Notes: a model not told the origin generated them from the letters alone. A DNA stretch of 7,415 nt from Syntrophobacterales bacterium (GCA_030613915.1 JAUWKY010000107.1:1-7415); one strand, 5' to 3'; shown: positions 1 to 7,188, numbered from the stretch's first letter. Numbers and translations are program-made.

Positions 1-333
1 GAACTTTGGCCAAAGATTCGCCTTGAACTCATGAACAATCAGAGCCACCGGGGCAAAGAGTGTGAGGACCTGGTCCCGTCTCGCTTTGATCAGCAGCGGG
101 AACCGCTGGAGAGGTCTTAGAGGAAGGCCAAAGGGGGAGGCTGCGAAACAACGAGCACCTGAGCCTCCTGTCTTTACGCATCTCAGCTTGGCTAGAGCCA
201 GCATGAAGATTTGGTGCATTTTCAAAAGTGACACTGCCATAAAATGGCGCGAATTGGTTGTTGTAGAGTAGCTTCCCCCTTTGGCCTGTGGCGCTCATAA
301 CATTTTTGGGGAAACTCCTGCAGGTTTTTCTCC
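1..333. other. Left-edge region with no convincing gene
   Basis: No recognisable protein is encoded here on either strand. Short open frames exist but none has a good ribosome binding site, and none gives a family-like translation. The most protein-like is a minus-strand frame that stays open from an ATG at 240 (or 204) to the window edge, 80 codons; it has one hydrophobic patch near its edge end and no Shine-Dalgarno. It could be the 5' part of a leftward gene or chance. The stretch also holds a 12-bp perfect palindrome (4-15) and an 18-nt inverted repeat (125-142 with 270-287). Confidence 0.5.
125..287. repeat. 18-nt inverted repeat around a 127-nt core
   Basis: The arm AGGCCAAAGGGGGAGGCT at 125-142 is matched by the reverse complement of 270-287, with 17 of 18 positions identical. 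The same core word, GGCCAAAG, forms half of the perfect palindrome CTTTGGCCAAAG at 4-15. The enclosed 127 bases carry no clear gene. No direct repeats flank the arms, so a mobile-element origin is not supported. It could be a remnant, a long hairpin, or paired binding sites. Confidence 0.55.
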
Positions 334-363
334 TTGACATTTCAACGCAATAACATGTATAAA
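334..363 (+). promoter_or_regulatory. Near-consensus sigma-70 promoter for the kinase leader
   Basis: A perfect -35 TTGACA (334-339) is followed after 18 bases by TATAAA (358-363), one mismatch from the -10 consensus. Transcription would start near 369-372 and run rightward, leaving a leader of about 175-180 bases before the kinase ATG at 548. No better promoter is visible before this gene. Confidence 0.65.
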
Positions 364-387
364 AAGTAGTTGTAGAGGAAGGTCAGT

Positions 388-396
388 ATGTACTAA
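388..396 (+). CDS. Two-codon minigene (Met-Tyr-stop) with strong ribosome binding site
   Basis: AGGAAGG at 376-382 sits five bases before ATG TAC TAA. This is the best Shine-Dalgarno match upstream of the kinase and lies just downstream of the predicted transcription start. It opens a frame that ends after two codons. It could be a regulatory minigene that loads ribosomes on the leader, a remnant of a decayed start, or a coincidence. Confidence 0.25.
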   Translation: MY

Positions 397-443
397 TCTT
401 GGGTATTTCTGGTAACTGGCCAACCACTCACACCACACCAATC

Positions 444-534
444 AACCACACGTTTAAGGAAATCCGGCCCTAAGCTTGACAGGCTCAGGTGCAAAAGGAC
501 GGATTTCTGAGGCAGTGTGGTTTTTTCTTTTTTT
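444..534 (+). terminator. Terminator-like hairpin with U-tract inside the kinase leader
   Basis: The helix AACCACAC (444-451) with GTGTGGTT (515-522) closes a structure containing a second perfect 8-bp helix (GAAATCCG 459-466 with CGGATTTC 500-507). The outer helix runs directly into a U-rich tract, T6-C-T7, at 521-534. The kinase ATG is only 13 bases after the tract. The stem is longer and more interrupted than a simple intrinsic terminator, so efficiency is uncertain. A second CCACAC copy at 433-438 could replace the 5' strand of the outer helix, offering alternative pairings. Confidence 0.45.
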
Positions 535-547
535 GGGTAGTAAGCCG

Positions 548-3352
548 ATGGAAAAACACAATAGCTGCATCAATGCCAAGGCTGTAATCGACTACGTTGA
601 GGAGCGCGATCCTTCCTTAGTGGCACCGCTACTCAAGGATCTCAGCCCTGAACTGGCAGGGGTGGCGGACGTCAAGAGATTTCTCTCCGATCCAAATAAC
701 TGGGTATCAACTCATATACTCATCCTTCTTTACGACAGGGTTAAAAAACTTCTCGCCAAGGACGATGTGGTCTTCGACATCGGCTTCGATTCTGTAGGCA
801 AAAGGCGGCTCGGTTATATCCAACGTATCCTCTTTTTTGCTTTCCGTAACCACGCTCGTACCCTCAAGCGTATCCAGAGTCTCAACGATAGATTCAACCG
901 CAACAAACAAGTCCAACTGGTGGAACTCAGGAAAGATGGGGCTGTGGTACGGCTCGATTGGCTCAATGATATCCCGCTGACAAAAGACTTTTGCCTGATG
1001 AACCGTGGCGTTTACACTGCAGTTCCGGTGGTTTGGAACGAGCCACCTTTGCAGTTGGAGGAGCGCAAGTGCTACTTTGAGGGTGACGACTACTGTGAGT
1101 ATCACCTTAGCTGGAAGCGTCGGCCGTCGTTAAAACGGCTGCTGCTGCGGCTCATTGCTCCCTGGAGACTGGCCAGGGCCACCATTGAAGAGTTGGAACA
1201 GGACAAGGAGCTCCTCCGCGACAAGTATGCTGAGGTTCATGGTCTAAACAACCAACTCAAGTCTCAGCTAGACAGACTGGTCAGCCTCCAGGAGGCGAGC
1301 ACGGCCATTCTCTCAACTTTAGACATTGAAGAGCTGATGACCCTGATTCTCCAGCGCCTCGTGGATGTTTCGATGCTGGACAGGGCGGCAATATTCCTGG
1401 TGGACGAAGAACAGGAAATATTGTATCTGGCGCACGCTGGGGGCGCTCCGGCTGCCAACATCAAGGAAGCAGAAACCTACACAGTCCCACTACAAAAAGA
1501 CTCAAATATTATCGCCCGAGTGGCCCGAACCGGAAAGCCGGAATTAGTGGATGATGTGGCCAACTCCAAAATCAACAAAGATAACCTTCTCATAAAACAA
1601 TTTAAGCCGCAGGCTTTCATAGCTCTGCCGCTGAAAGTTAGGGGGAAGATTCTTGGTGTACTGGTCGGCGATCAGGAAAAGGCGGGCGGTAAAGTTATTT
1701 CGACGGAAAAGGACTTCCTTATAAGCTTCTCCAACCAGATCGCCATAGCCATCCACAACGCTAATCTCTATCGAAAACTGGAAGAATCGGAACGCCAGTA
1801 CCGCGAGTTGGTGGAAAACGCTCACGAGGGTATCTGGGTGGTGGATGAAAACGGAATAATCACCTTCGCCAACCAACGGTTATCGGCCCTTCTAGGTTAC
1901 GAAGAGATGCTCGGCCGCAATATAAACCAACTGGTAACCCCTGATAAGAAGCGTATCCTGCTCAAATTTCTGGTGCAGAACATGCGAGGTCTGGTGGCCC
2001 AAGAAGAAATCCAGATGATCTGTAAAGAAGGAGACCATGTTTCAGCCATAATAAGTAGTGTTCCCATTATGGACGGAGAGCGCTACAAGGGCAGTTTTGC
2101 CATGGTGACCGACATTACTGAAAAGAAGCGAATGGAAACCCAACTCCTGCACCAGCAGAAAATGGAGAGCATCGGCACCATGGCCGGGGGAATCGCACAC
2201 GATTTCAACAATATCCTCACTGGCGTTCTCGGCTATGCCAGCCTGCTGAAACATAGACTCCGCGGTCAGGGGGAAACCAAGCGTTTTATTGAAATCATTG
2301 AAACTTCCAGCCTGCGGGCCGCTGATCTTGTCAGGCAACTGCTGGCATTTAGTCGCGGAACCCAACCCGAAGATTTGCAGGTAGTCTATCCGAATCGTGT
2401 CATTCGGGAGACCAATAGGTTGCTGGAAAGTTCGCTGGGAAAAGATCTGCAGGTCGAGTTGGATTTGCACCAGGGCTTACCGCCCATAGCAGCAAACTCC
2501 ACCCAGGTGCAGCAAGCAGTTCTTAACCTCTGTCTCAATGCTCGTGACGCCATGCCGAACGGAGGAAAGATAATTATTTCCACCGCTGCGGTGGATTTGG
2601 ACGGAAAACCGTCATCTCATTACAAGGATTTAGCGCCCGAACCAGGTCAATATGTCCGGATTCGGGTGGCTGACAACGGCATCGGCATCTCCCAAGAGGA
2701 TTTGGACAAGATTTTCGACCCATTTTTTACCACCAAAGAAGTGGGAAAGGGCTCGGGCCTGGGATTGGCCATGGTCTATGGCATAGTCCAAAATTCCCGA
2801 GGTTACGTATATGTGGAGAGTGATCAGGGCAATGGCACAGTCTTTGATCTTCTTTTCAGGGTCTCAAAGGATAAGGACAGGCAGCAATCATTGCGTCGGT
2901 TGACACCCGGCTTGGCAGGTGAAGAGACAGTCCTGCTGGTGGATGATGAGCCAATGGTGCGTGATTTAGGAAATGAGATTTTGCGCAGTTACGGCTACCA
3001 GGTTGTCCTTGCCTGCGAGGGGCTGGAGGCCTTAGAAATCTACGAGAGCAGGGGGGCGGATATTGATCTGGTTGTCCTCGATCTACTCATGCCGAAGTTG
3101 GGTGGCAAAGACACCCTGACAGGCCTCAGAAAACTTAATCCTGCTGCAAAGGTGATCATTTGCAGTGGTTACGGCTCCAGAGCAAATGAGTTGCAGCAAA
3201 TGATGGCCTCTGGGGTAAATCTGGTGCAAAAGCCCTTCAAGCCAGAGGAACTGGTATCGGCTGTTCGTCAGGTCCTCGACGGGGAAACAGGTACCAAGGA
3301 GAATCATGGAACAACATCGCTGAGCGGTGAAAATACAGCTGTACAGGGCTGA
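548..3352 (+). CDS. Soluble hybrid sensor histidine kinase (N-terminal sensor, GAF, PAS, HisKA, HATPase, receiver)
   Basis: A 934-residue cytoplasmic two-component sensor; there is no membrane segment or signal peptide. In order: an N-terminal sensor domain (about 1-195) ending in a C175/C183/H186 motif (GDDYCEYH) that recalls V4R/XylR_N-type ligand domains; a short coiled coil (about 212-245); a GAF domain (about 245-405); PAS (about 413-530); HisKA with GGIAHDFNN, phospho-acceptor H551; HATPase with N-box N664, DNGIGI at D709, FDPFFTTK and GSGLGLA from G735; and a C-terminal receiver with D799/D800, phospho-acceptor D845 and K895. The catalytic core should be active. No output domain follows, so phosphate must pass to a partner elsewhere. 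I chose ATG 548 over the in-frame TTG at 476 because the extra 24 codons overlap the leader hairpin and U-tract. The ribosome site before 548 is weak (GGG at 535-537). The acyltransferase gene follows after 49 bases, probably cotranscribed. Confidence 0.9.
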   Translation: MEKHNSCINAKAVIDYVEERDPSLVAPLLKDLSPELAGVADVKRFLSDPNNWVSTHILILLYDRVKKLLAKDDVVFDIGFDSVGKRRLGYIQRILFFAFRNHARTLKRIQSLNDRFNRNKQVQLVELRKDGAVVRLDWLNDIPLTKDFCLMNRGVYTAVPVVWNEPPLQLEERKCYFEGDDYCEYHLSWKRRPSLKRLLLRLIAPWRLARATIEELEQDKELLRDKYAEVHGLNNQLKSQLDRLVSLQEASTAILSTLDIEELMTLILQRLVDVSMLDRAAIFLVDEEQEILYLAHAGGAPAANIKEAETYTVPLQKDSNIIARVARTGKPELVDDVANSKINKDNLLIKQFKPQAFIALPLKVRGKILGVLVGDQEKAGGKVISTEKDFLISFSNQIAIAIHNANLYRKLEESERQYRELVENAHEGIWVVDENGIITFANQRLSALLGYEEMLGRNINQLVTPDKKRILLKFLVQNMRGLVAQEEIQMICKEGDHVSAIISSVPIMDGERYKGSFAMVTDITEKKRMETQLLHQQKMESIGTMAGGIAHDFNNILTGVLGYASLLKHRLRGQGETKRFIEIIETSSLRAADLVRQLLAFSRGTQPEDLQVVYPNRVIRETNRLLESSLGKDLQVELDLHQGLPPIAANSTQVQQAVLNLCLNARDAMPNGGKIIISTAAVDLDGKPSSHYKDLAPEPGQYVRIRVADNGIGISQEDLDKIFDPFFTTKEVGKGSGLGLAMVYGIVQNSRGYVYVESDQGNGTVFDLLFRVSKDKDRQQSLRRLTPGLAGEETVLLVDDEPMVRDLGNEILRSYGYQVVLACEGLEALEIYESRGADIDLVVLDLLMPKLGGKDTLTGLRKLNPAAKVIICSGYGSRANELQQMMASGVNLVQKPFKPEELVSAVRQVLDGETGTKENHGTTSLSGENTAVQG

Positions 3353-3387
3353 ACTCAGACGGGTTTAGAACTCTTTTCAAATAGGTA

Positions 3388-3402
3388 AGGGGGGGAATGG
3401 TA
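3388..3402 (+). promoter_or_regulatory. Ribosome binding site of the acyltransferase containing a run of seven G
   Basis: AAGGGGGGGAA precedes the ATG at 3402 and fixes this start. The G7 run (3389-3395) is a homopolymer whose length could vary by slippage. An out-of-frame ATG at 3397 opens a two-codon frame (ATG GTA TGA) that overlaps the true start codon, but it is only one base from the purine tract and is unlikely to be initiated efficiently. Confidence 0.6.
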
Positions 3403-4409
3403 TGAAAAGAGCACGCGGGCGCTCTGTGGGTAGGGTCGGACTCAGCCGCTTTCTGCAATGGCGGTTCAATACCATAGCAATGCGCTGGCTGCCTAGAACC
3501 TTAGTGCGGGCTTATCTGGGTCTATTGGGACGTATTTACTTTTTTTTCAGCCGTGAAGAAAAGGAACAGATCAAGCGAAACTTGTCGGCTGTCACTAGTC
3601 GCTTTCCCAAAAAACAGCCAGTGGATCTGATCATTCGCCGAACTTTCCATGGCATTTACGCTCATTACCACGAAAAACTGCTCATAGCGTTTGGCCATTT
3701 CGGCAAGGTGTGTCGCTTTCTCCTAAAACAGGTAGAATTTGAGGGTAAACACCTTATAGATGAGCCTCTCTCCAACGGTAAGGGAGTCATCCTGGTGACC
3801 GGCCACTTTGGCGCCGTTGAGTTTTTGCCGCTTTTTCTGGCCCTCAAGGGATATCCGGTTACTATGGTCGTTCGCTTTAAAACACCACGGCTGAAAGAGG
3901 CCCTTGTCCGGCGAGGCTCGAGTGTAGGCATAACCCTATTGGACGCCAACGCGGGCGAAAAAGTCATCTTCAACGCCCTCCAGGCCTTGAAATCAAACCA
4001 GATACTTATCACTGAATGTGATGAATTTAAGGCCTGGCGCCCCTATCGAGACAGGTCAACCCAATTCCTTGGCTGCTCCAGTCCGCTAGATCGAACCCTA
4101 GATCTATTTCACCGTCGTCACCATTCGCCCGTCATCTTCGGGCTTGTATGTCGACTGAAGCGAAATCGCTACAAGTTGAGGTTACATTCGTTGGTAGATG
4201 AAGCCCAGAATGCTCAGACCACAACCATTTCCCATAGGGCCCTCCGAGTTTTGGAGCAGTACATCTATATGGCGCCGCACCAGTGGTATCAATGGAAGCA
4301 GGTTCGCACCGTCCTCGGCGACACGATTTTCGAGGAAACGAGACCCATACATGTGGTTGAAGAAGATACATCTGTATCTCTTGCAGATTCAGCTATGCAT
4401 GCCTATTAA
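3402..4409 (+). CDS. LpxL/HtrB-like lysophospholipid/lipid A acyltransferase family protein
   Basis: A 335-residue member of the LpxL/HtrB acyltransferase family, whose members move fatty acyl chains from acyl-ACP onto lipid A or related acceptors at the inner membrane. The signature GHFGAVEF gives the family HX4E dyad at H135 and E140. A second conserved block follows near D207 (DEFKAWRP), then a segment around CSSPLDRTLDLFHRR, and a C-terminal PHQWYQWKQVR that matches the family's P-x-QW ending. The N-terminus has the usual amphipathic lead and an FFFSREEKEQIKRNL-type block, with a short hydrophobic stretch that would sit in the membrane face. The usual W before the catalytic E is V here, and the DEFKAWRP block is unlike typical LpxL, so the acceptor may not be lipid A. 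The start has an excellent purine-rich ribosome site (AAGGGGGGG, ending 6 bases before ATG). The last 59 bases overlap the next gene. Confidence 0.82.
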   Translation: MKRARGRSVGRVGLSRFLQWRFNTIAMRWLPRTLVRAYLGLLGRIYFFFSREEKEQIKRNLSAVTSRFPKKQPVDLIIRRTFHGIYAHYHEKLLIAFGHFGKVCRFLLKQVEFEGKHLIDEPLSNGKGVILVTGHFGAVEFLPLFLALKGYPVTMVVRFKTPRLKEALVRRGSSVGITLLDANAGEKVIFNALQALKSNQILITECDEFKAWRPYRDRSTQFLGCSSPLDRTLDLFHRRHHSPVIFGLVCRLKRNRYKLRLHSLVDEAQNAQTTTISHRALRVLEQYIYMAPHQWYQWKQVRTVLGDTIFEETRPIHVVEEDTSVSLADSAMHAY

Positions 4410-5478
4410 GCATTACCTAGCTGAGCGCACCCATAGCGAAAACCTCGTGGTAAAGGTGGTTACTGATTCGGGTGTGGTTGGCTTCGGCGAAGGTATTGCC
4501 AGACAATATGTGACTGGTGAAGTAATGGAATCCAGTCTGCGCTTTCTGCAAGACCATCTCATTCCAGAGCTCAATGGATTCCATCCTTCTGGACCGCCCG
4601 ACTTGATAGAAGCTCTAGCAGAGCTGCTTTCTGAAGACAATCGAGCTCAAGCGCCGGCTGCGTGTTGCGCCCTGGAACTTGCCATACTTGATGCCGCCGG
4701 CAAGACCTGGAGCCAATCCGTAGCCCAGATGTTAGGAGGTGGAGATCAACCCCTGATTTACAGTGCAGTAATCCCCATGATGTCCCCACCCAGTTTCCAC
4801 CGCCTCCTGCACCTCATTCGTGACATGGAAATGTCCTTTGTGAAGATCAAGGTGGGAAACGAAAGGGACACAGAGGTTTTGTCTCTGGCACGTGAGATCC
4901 TGGGGCATGAGGTAGACCTCCGGGTGGACGCCAACGGCGCCTGGAGTTCTGAAGAAGCCGGAAAACGCATTGCGGCAATGATGGCCTATGGTATTAGCGC
5001 TGTGGAGCAACCGGTGCCCAAAGAGGACATACTGGGGCTAAAACGCGTGTCGGAACAGGTGGAGATCCCAGTGATTGTTGACGAATCACTGTGTCTTGAG
5101 CGTGATGCAAAAAAACTTGTCTCTCTGGATGCTTGCCAGGTATTTAACCTGAGATTGTCAAAATGCGGGGGAATCCTCGCTGCAAATCGTTTGTACGAAA
5201 TTGGCCGCAAGAAGGCAATCGCAGCTCAGCTGGGATGTCAAGTGGGGGAAACCGGGATACTGTCTGCGGCTGGACGACAACTTGCCTCAAGCCGGAAGCT
5301 CCTCTATCTGGAGGGTTCTTATTCCAGTTATCTACTCAAAGATGACATCGTCAATGAGCCGGTGGAATTCGGACCTGGTGGGGTGGCCCAACCGCTGGCA
5401 GGCCATGGGCTTGGCGTAAGCGTAAACGAAGAAACATTGCAACGTCTTGCAGTCATGCATGAGGAAATACGACTATAA
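4351..5478 (+). CDS. Enolase-superfamily enzyme, muconate-lactonizing (MLE) subgroup, substrate unknown
   Basis: A 375-residue enzyme with the two-domain mandelate racemase/muconate lactonizing fold. The N-terminal capping domain (about 1-125) includes GIARQYVTGE. The barrel shows the full catalytic set: a KIK motif at K165/K167, metal ligands D193 (RVDANGAW), E219 (VEQP) and D244 (VDES), the opposing lysine K271 (LRLSKCGG), and E300 (GCQVGETG). The two facing lysines and the order of ligands identify the MLE subgroup, which includes cycloisomerases, o-succinylbenzoate synthases, N-succinylamino acid racemases and dipeptide epimerases. The C-terminal DxD motif usual in Ala-Glu epimerases is replaced by an LEGSYSSYLL segment, which argues against that activity. 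The frame stays open upstream to ATG 4198, but the MWLKKIHLYLLQIQL start at 4351 matches the first beta strand of the family. It overlaps the acyltransferase by 59 bases in the +1 frame, suggesting coupled translation. Confidence 0.85.
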   Translation: MWLKKIHLYLLQIQLCMPIKHYLAERTHSENLVVKVVTDSGVVGFGEGIARQYVTGEVMESSLRFLQDHLIPELNGFHPSGPPDLIEALAELLSEDNRAQAPAACCALELAILDAAGKTWSQSVAQMLGGGDQPLIYSAVIPMMSPPSFHRLLHLIRDMEMSFVKIKVGNERDTEVLSLAREILGHEVDLRVDANGAWSSEEAGKRIAAMMAYGISAVEQPVPKEDILGLKRVSEQVEIPVIVDESLCLERDAKKLVSLDACQVFNLRLSKCGGILAANRLYEIGRKKAIAAQLGCQVGETGILSAAGRQLASSRKLLYLEGSYSSYLLKDDIVNEPVEFGPGGVAQPLAGHGLGVSVNEETLQRLAVMHEEIRL

Positions 5479-5577
5479 AAAACCCGGACCCAAGGCCTAA
5501 GGCACAGGGCACAAGGCAAAAATAATAAGAGAAAACTTATCTGCTCCTTACGCCTTGCGCCTCACGCCTTATGCCTT
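5477..5577 (-). terminator. Possible terminator of holA
   Basis: Read on the minus strand, the heptad hairpin lies directly after the holA stop. It is followed 9 bases later by six T residues (complement of 5477-5482). The gap between stem and T-run makes it a weak match to an intrinsic terminator. In the plus direction no T-run follows the stem. Confidence 0.35.
5492..5577. repeat. Inverted heptad repeats between convergent genes
   Basis: Two 26-nt arms (5492-5517 and 5552-5577) pair at 20 of 26 positions around a 34-nt loop, which itself contains ATAAG/CTTAT (5525-5529 with 5536-5540). Each arm is built of 7-base units: AAGGCCT, AAGGCAC, AGGGCAC, AAGGC on the left; CGCCTTG, CGCCTCA, CGCCTTA, TGCCTTA on the right. 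Repeats of this kind are common between genes in deltaproteobacteria. Lying between two converging genes, the hairpin can act as a terminator as well as being a dispersed element. Confidence 0.7.
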
Positions 5578-5583
5578 ACCTGC

Positions 5584-6966
5584 TTACTTCCTTTCTCCAC
5601 TACACAGCCTGATGATCAACCCTTCCATGACTGCGCGTTCAGGGATCCCACTACTTTTCAAGGTAAGATCAGCAGCGAACAGATGTTGCAGCGAACCGAC
5701 CAACTCTGCGATCTGAAAGGTTGTACTGCGAACCATTGTCTTGTGCAAGGCAAATGGGTGCAGAGTAGCTACGGGAGACTCTTTGTCGCTCTTCTCTTTG
5801 ACCACAGGGAAGATGGTTTTTTGGAAGCCACCGTAAGAGATATTAGGGTCCCAGCTGCCCGCCAGATGTTCGTCTATAAATTCACGCGCCACGAGCAAGC
5901 GTCGGAGTTCATTGGCCAGGGAAGCGAGCAGCTGGAGTGGGTGATAGTTTTGATCCAAGAGTCGATTGAGCACAAGTAAACCGGTTTCGCAGTCCCGAGT
6001 AGCCACTGCGTTATTCAATTCATAGAGAGGTTCCTCCCGGAACTGGTCGCTCAAACCCTCCACCTGCTCGCGAGTTACCAGCGTCGCCTCGCCCGCAAAC
6101 GACATGAGTTTTTCTAGCTGGGTCTTGAGGGCCCAGAGATTAAATCCGGTGCGCTCAAAGAGCAGAGCGAGCGCCTGGGGCTCAATTGTCTTGCCCGCTG
6201 CGGAGAGGGTTTCCTGCGCCAGATTTTTCAAGACCGCCTCTTGCTGGGAGCGAACTTTACGGCTGCTACCTGAAGCCACACCAAAATCGACCACAATCCC
6301 TTTCTTTTCCATGAGGCGATAGAGGCTTCGCCGCTTGTCCACAGTATCGGTGGTAAGGAGTAAACATTGCTCTTCAGGAAAGCCTTCCTGTAGAGCCGTC
6401 TCCAACAAAGAACCATCATCTCTCAGCCTTGGCACCTCCATTCCAGTACTACCAGCGTGGTCTACAACCGCTTCCAGCCATGCCACCTCCGCCTGGTCTC
6501 GCTCCACGCCCGTGGTCTGTTGCCACAGGTCGGTGGGAATTTCTCGCCAGGCTCCATCTGCCACATCGGTGAGAGACCACCCGGCGTAGGCGAGCACCTC
6601 CAGCAGCAACCGAGCAGCAACTTCCAGATCTCCCGCCTCATGGGCCTCCTTACTCTTGAGGTAAAGAGTAGGGAGGTTGGCCCGAGAATAAAAAACACGA
6701 CAATCCTGTACCACAACCACTTTCCGCCCTCCGAATAGCGCAAAGGTGTTGACGTTGTCTAAGATTTGTCGAAAATCCGCTTGATTGCCGTCAACTATCT
6801 CAAGGTTAGTGCTCCGCTGGGATTCTGGAACGAGAATCTCGGTGAGTTGTGCCAGGGCTGACTTCACCAGGTAATCTTCGCCGTAAAGCAAATAAAGAGA
6901 GGCTATGCTACCCTGTTCCACCTGCGCCAGTACTTTAGGGAAGTCTTTTTTGTCGAAAATCGGCAT
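5584..6966 (-). CDS. holA: DNA polymerase III delta subunit
   Basis: The delta subunit of the clamp loader, which opens the sliding clamp and joins the gamma/tau-delta' complex to load it on primed DNA. Recognised from LYLLYGEDYLV near the N-terminus (24-34), NTFALFGGRKVVVVQD (73-88), LLLTTDTVDKRRSL (202-215), LLFERTGFNLWALKTQLEKL in the middle domain, the collar segment NYHPLQLLASLANELRRLL, and the C-terminal LTLKSSGIPERAVMEGL. Length is 460 residues against about 330-350 usually. The excess is an insertion at about 90-185, between the two halves of the N-terminal ATPase-like domain, containing a helical stretch (LEVAARLLLEVLAYAG). ATG 6966 is preferred to the TTG at 6972, because the GGGGA ribosome site lies 6-7 bases before 6966 but almost touches 6972. 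It is convergent with the enolase-type gene. Confidence 0.9.
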   Translation of the reverse strand: MPIFDKKDFPKVLAQVEQGSIASLYLLYGEDYLVKSALAQLTEILVPESQRSTNLEIVDGNQADFRQILDNVNTFALFGGRKVVVVQDCRVFYSRANLPTLYLKSKEAHEAGDLEVAARLLLEVLAYAGWSLTDVADGAWREIPTDLWQQTTGVERDQAEVAWLEAVVDHAGSTGMEVPRLRDDGSLLETALQEGFPEEQCLLLTTDTVDKRRSLYRLMEKKGIVVDFGVASGSSRKVRSQQEAVLKNLAQETLSAAGKTIEPQALALLFERTGFNLWALKTQLEKLMSFAGEATLVTREQVEGLSDQFREEPLYELNNAVATRDCETGLLVLNRLLDQNYHPLQLLASLANELRRLLVAREFIDEHLAGSWDPNISYGGFQKTIFPVVKEKSDKESPVATLHPFALHKTMVRSTTFQIAELVGSLQHLFAADLTLKSSGIPERAVMEGLIIRLCSGERK

Positions 6967-7188
6967 ACACAATCCCCACAGATGTTAAATTGGATTAATT
7001 TAGCGTTAGAGGTCATGCTGAACGTTTCCCTATCACACCGCAAGCAGCACCTTCAAGTTTAAAATGAGATCAAGAAACCAACTCTTTTCTTTTCCTATCT
7101 CAATATGGTACTTCCTTTGTGCGAAAGAGCCAAAATCGTAACAGCTCGAAGTGAGCTACGTAAGAGCTGGCTGCGAGGTATCAAAGAT

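Larger units (their letters stand above)
370..534 (+). ncRNA. Candidate structured leader RNA or small RNA upstream of the kinase
   Basis: From the predicted start near 370 to the U-tract ending at 534 there is a compact unit: a strong Shine-Dalgarno with a two-codon frame (376-396), an A/C-rich unstructured stretch (421-451), then a long two-part stem. The outer helix pairs 444-451 with 515-522 (8 bp). A symmetric 7/7 internal loop follows, and the inner helix pairs 459-466 with 500-507 (8 bp perfect). Loop bases CUCA at 484-487 can pair with UGAG at 508-511, which would give a pseudoknot-like topology. It resembles no riboswitch class I can name. It could act as an attenuating leader of the kinase gene or be released as a small RNA of about 160 nt. 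Confidence 0.4.

Noticed and set aside
29..340. 103-residue minus-strand open frame at the left end
   Set aside because: Composition is rich in S, P and R with no family-like pattern, and it has no ribosome site. Other frames across the same bases are equally open.
476..481. Second TTGACA -35 box inside the kinase leader
   Set aside because: No sequence near 497-505 resembles a -10 box, and the hexamer lies in the loop of the leader structure.
476..547. TTG start giving the kinase 24 more residues
   Set aside because: The added segment overlaps the inner helix and the U-tract, encodes a low-quality stretch with consecutive F/L from the T-run, and has no ribosome site at correct distance (AAGGA ends 15 bases upstream).
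4198..4350. Upstream extension of the enolase-type protein to ATG 4198
   Set aside because: The extra 51 residues read as out-of-frame acyltransferase sequence, and the family's first beta strand begins at the ATG at 4351.
4399..4401. Later ATG start for the enolase-type gene
   Set aside because: It would remove the first beta strand of the capping domain (MWLKKIHLYLLQIQL), and it has no ribosome site.
5492..5577. CRISPR-like array
   Set aside because: The repeat unit is only 7 bases with no spacers, and the arms are inverted rather than direct.
6967..6972. TTG start for holA two codons upstream
   Set aside because: The GGGGA ribosome site would be only about one base from it; the ATG at 6966 has normal spacing.
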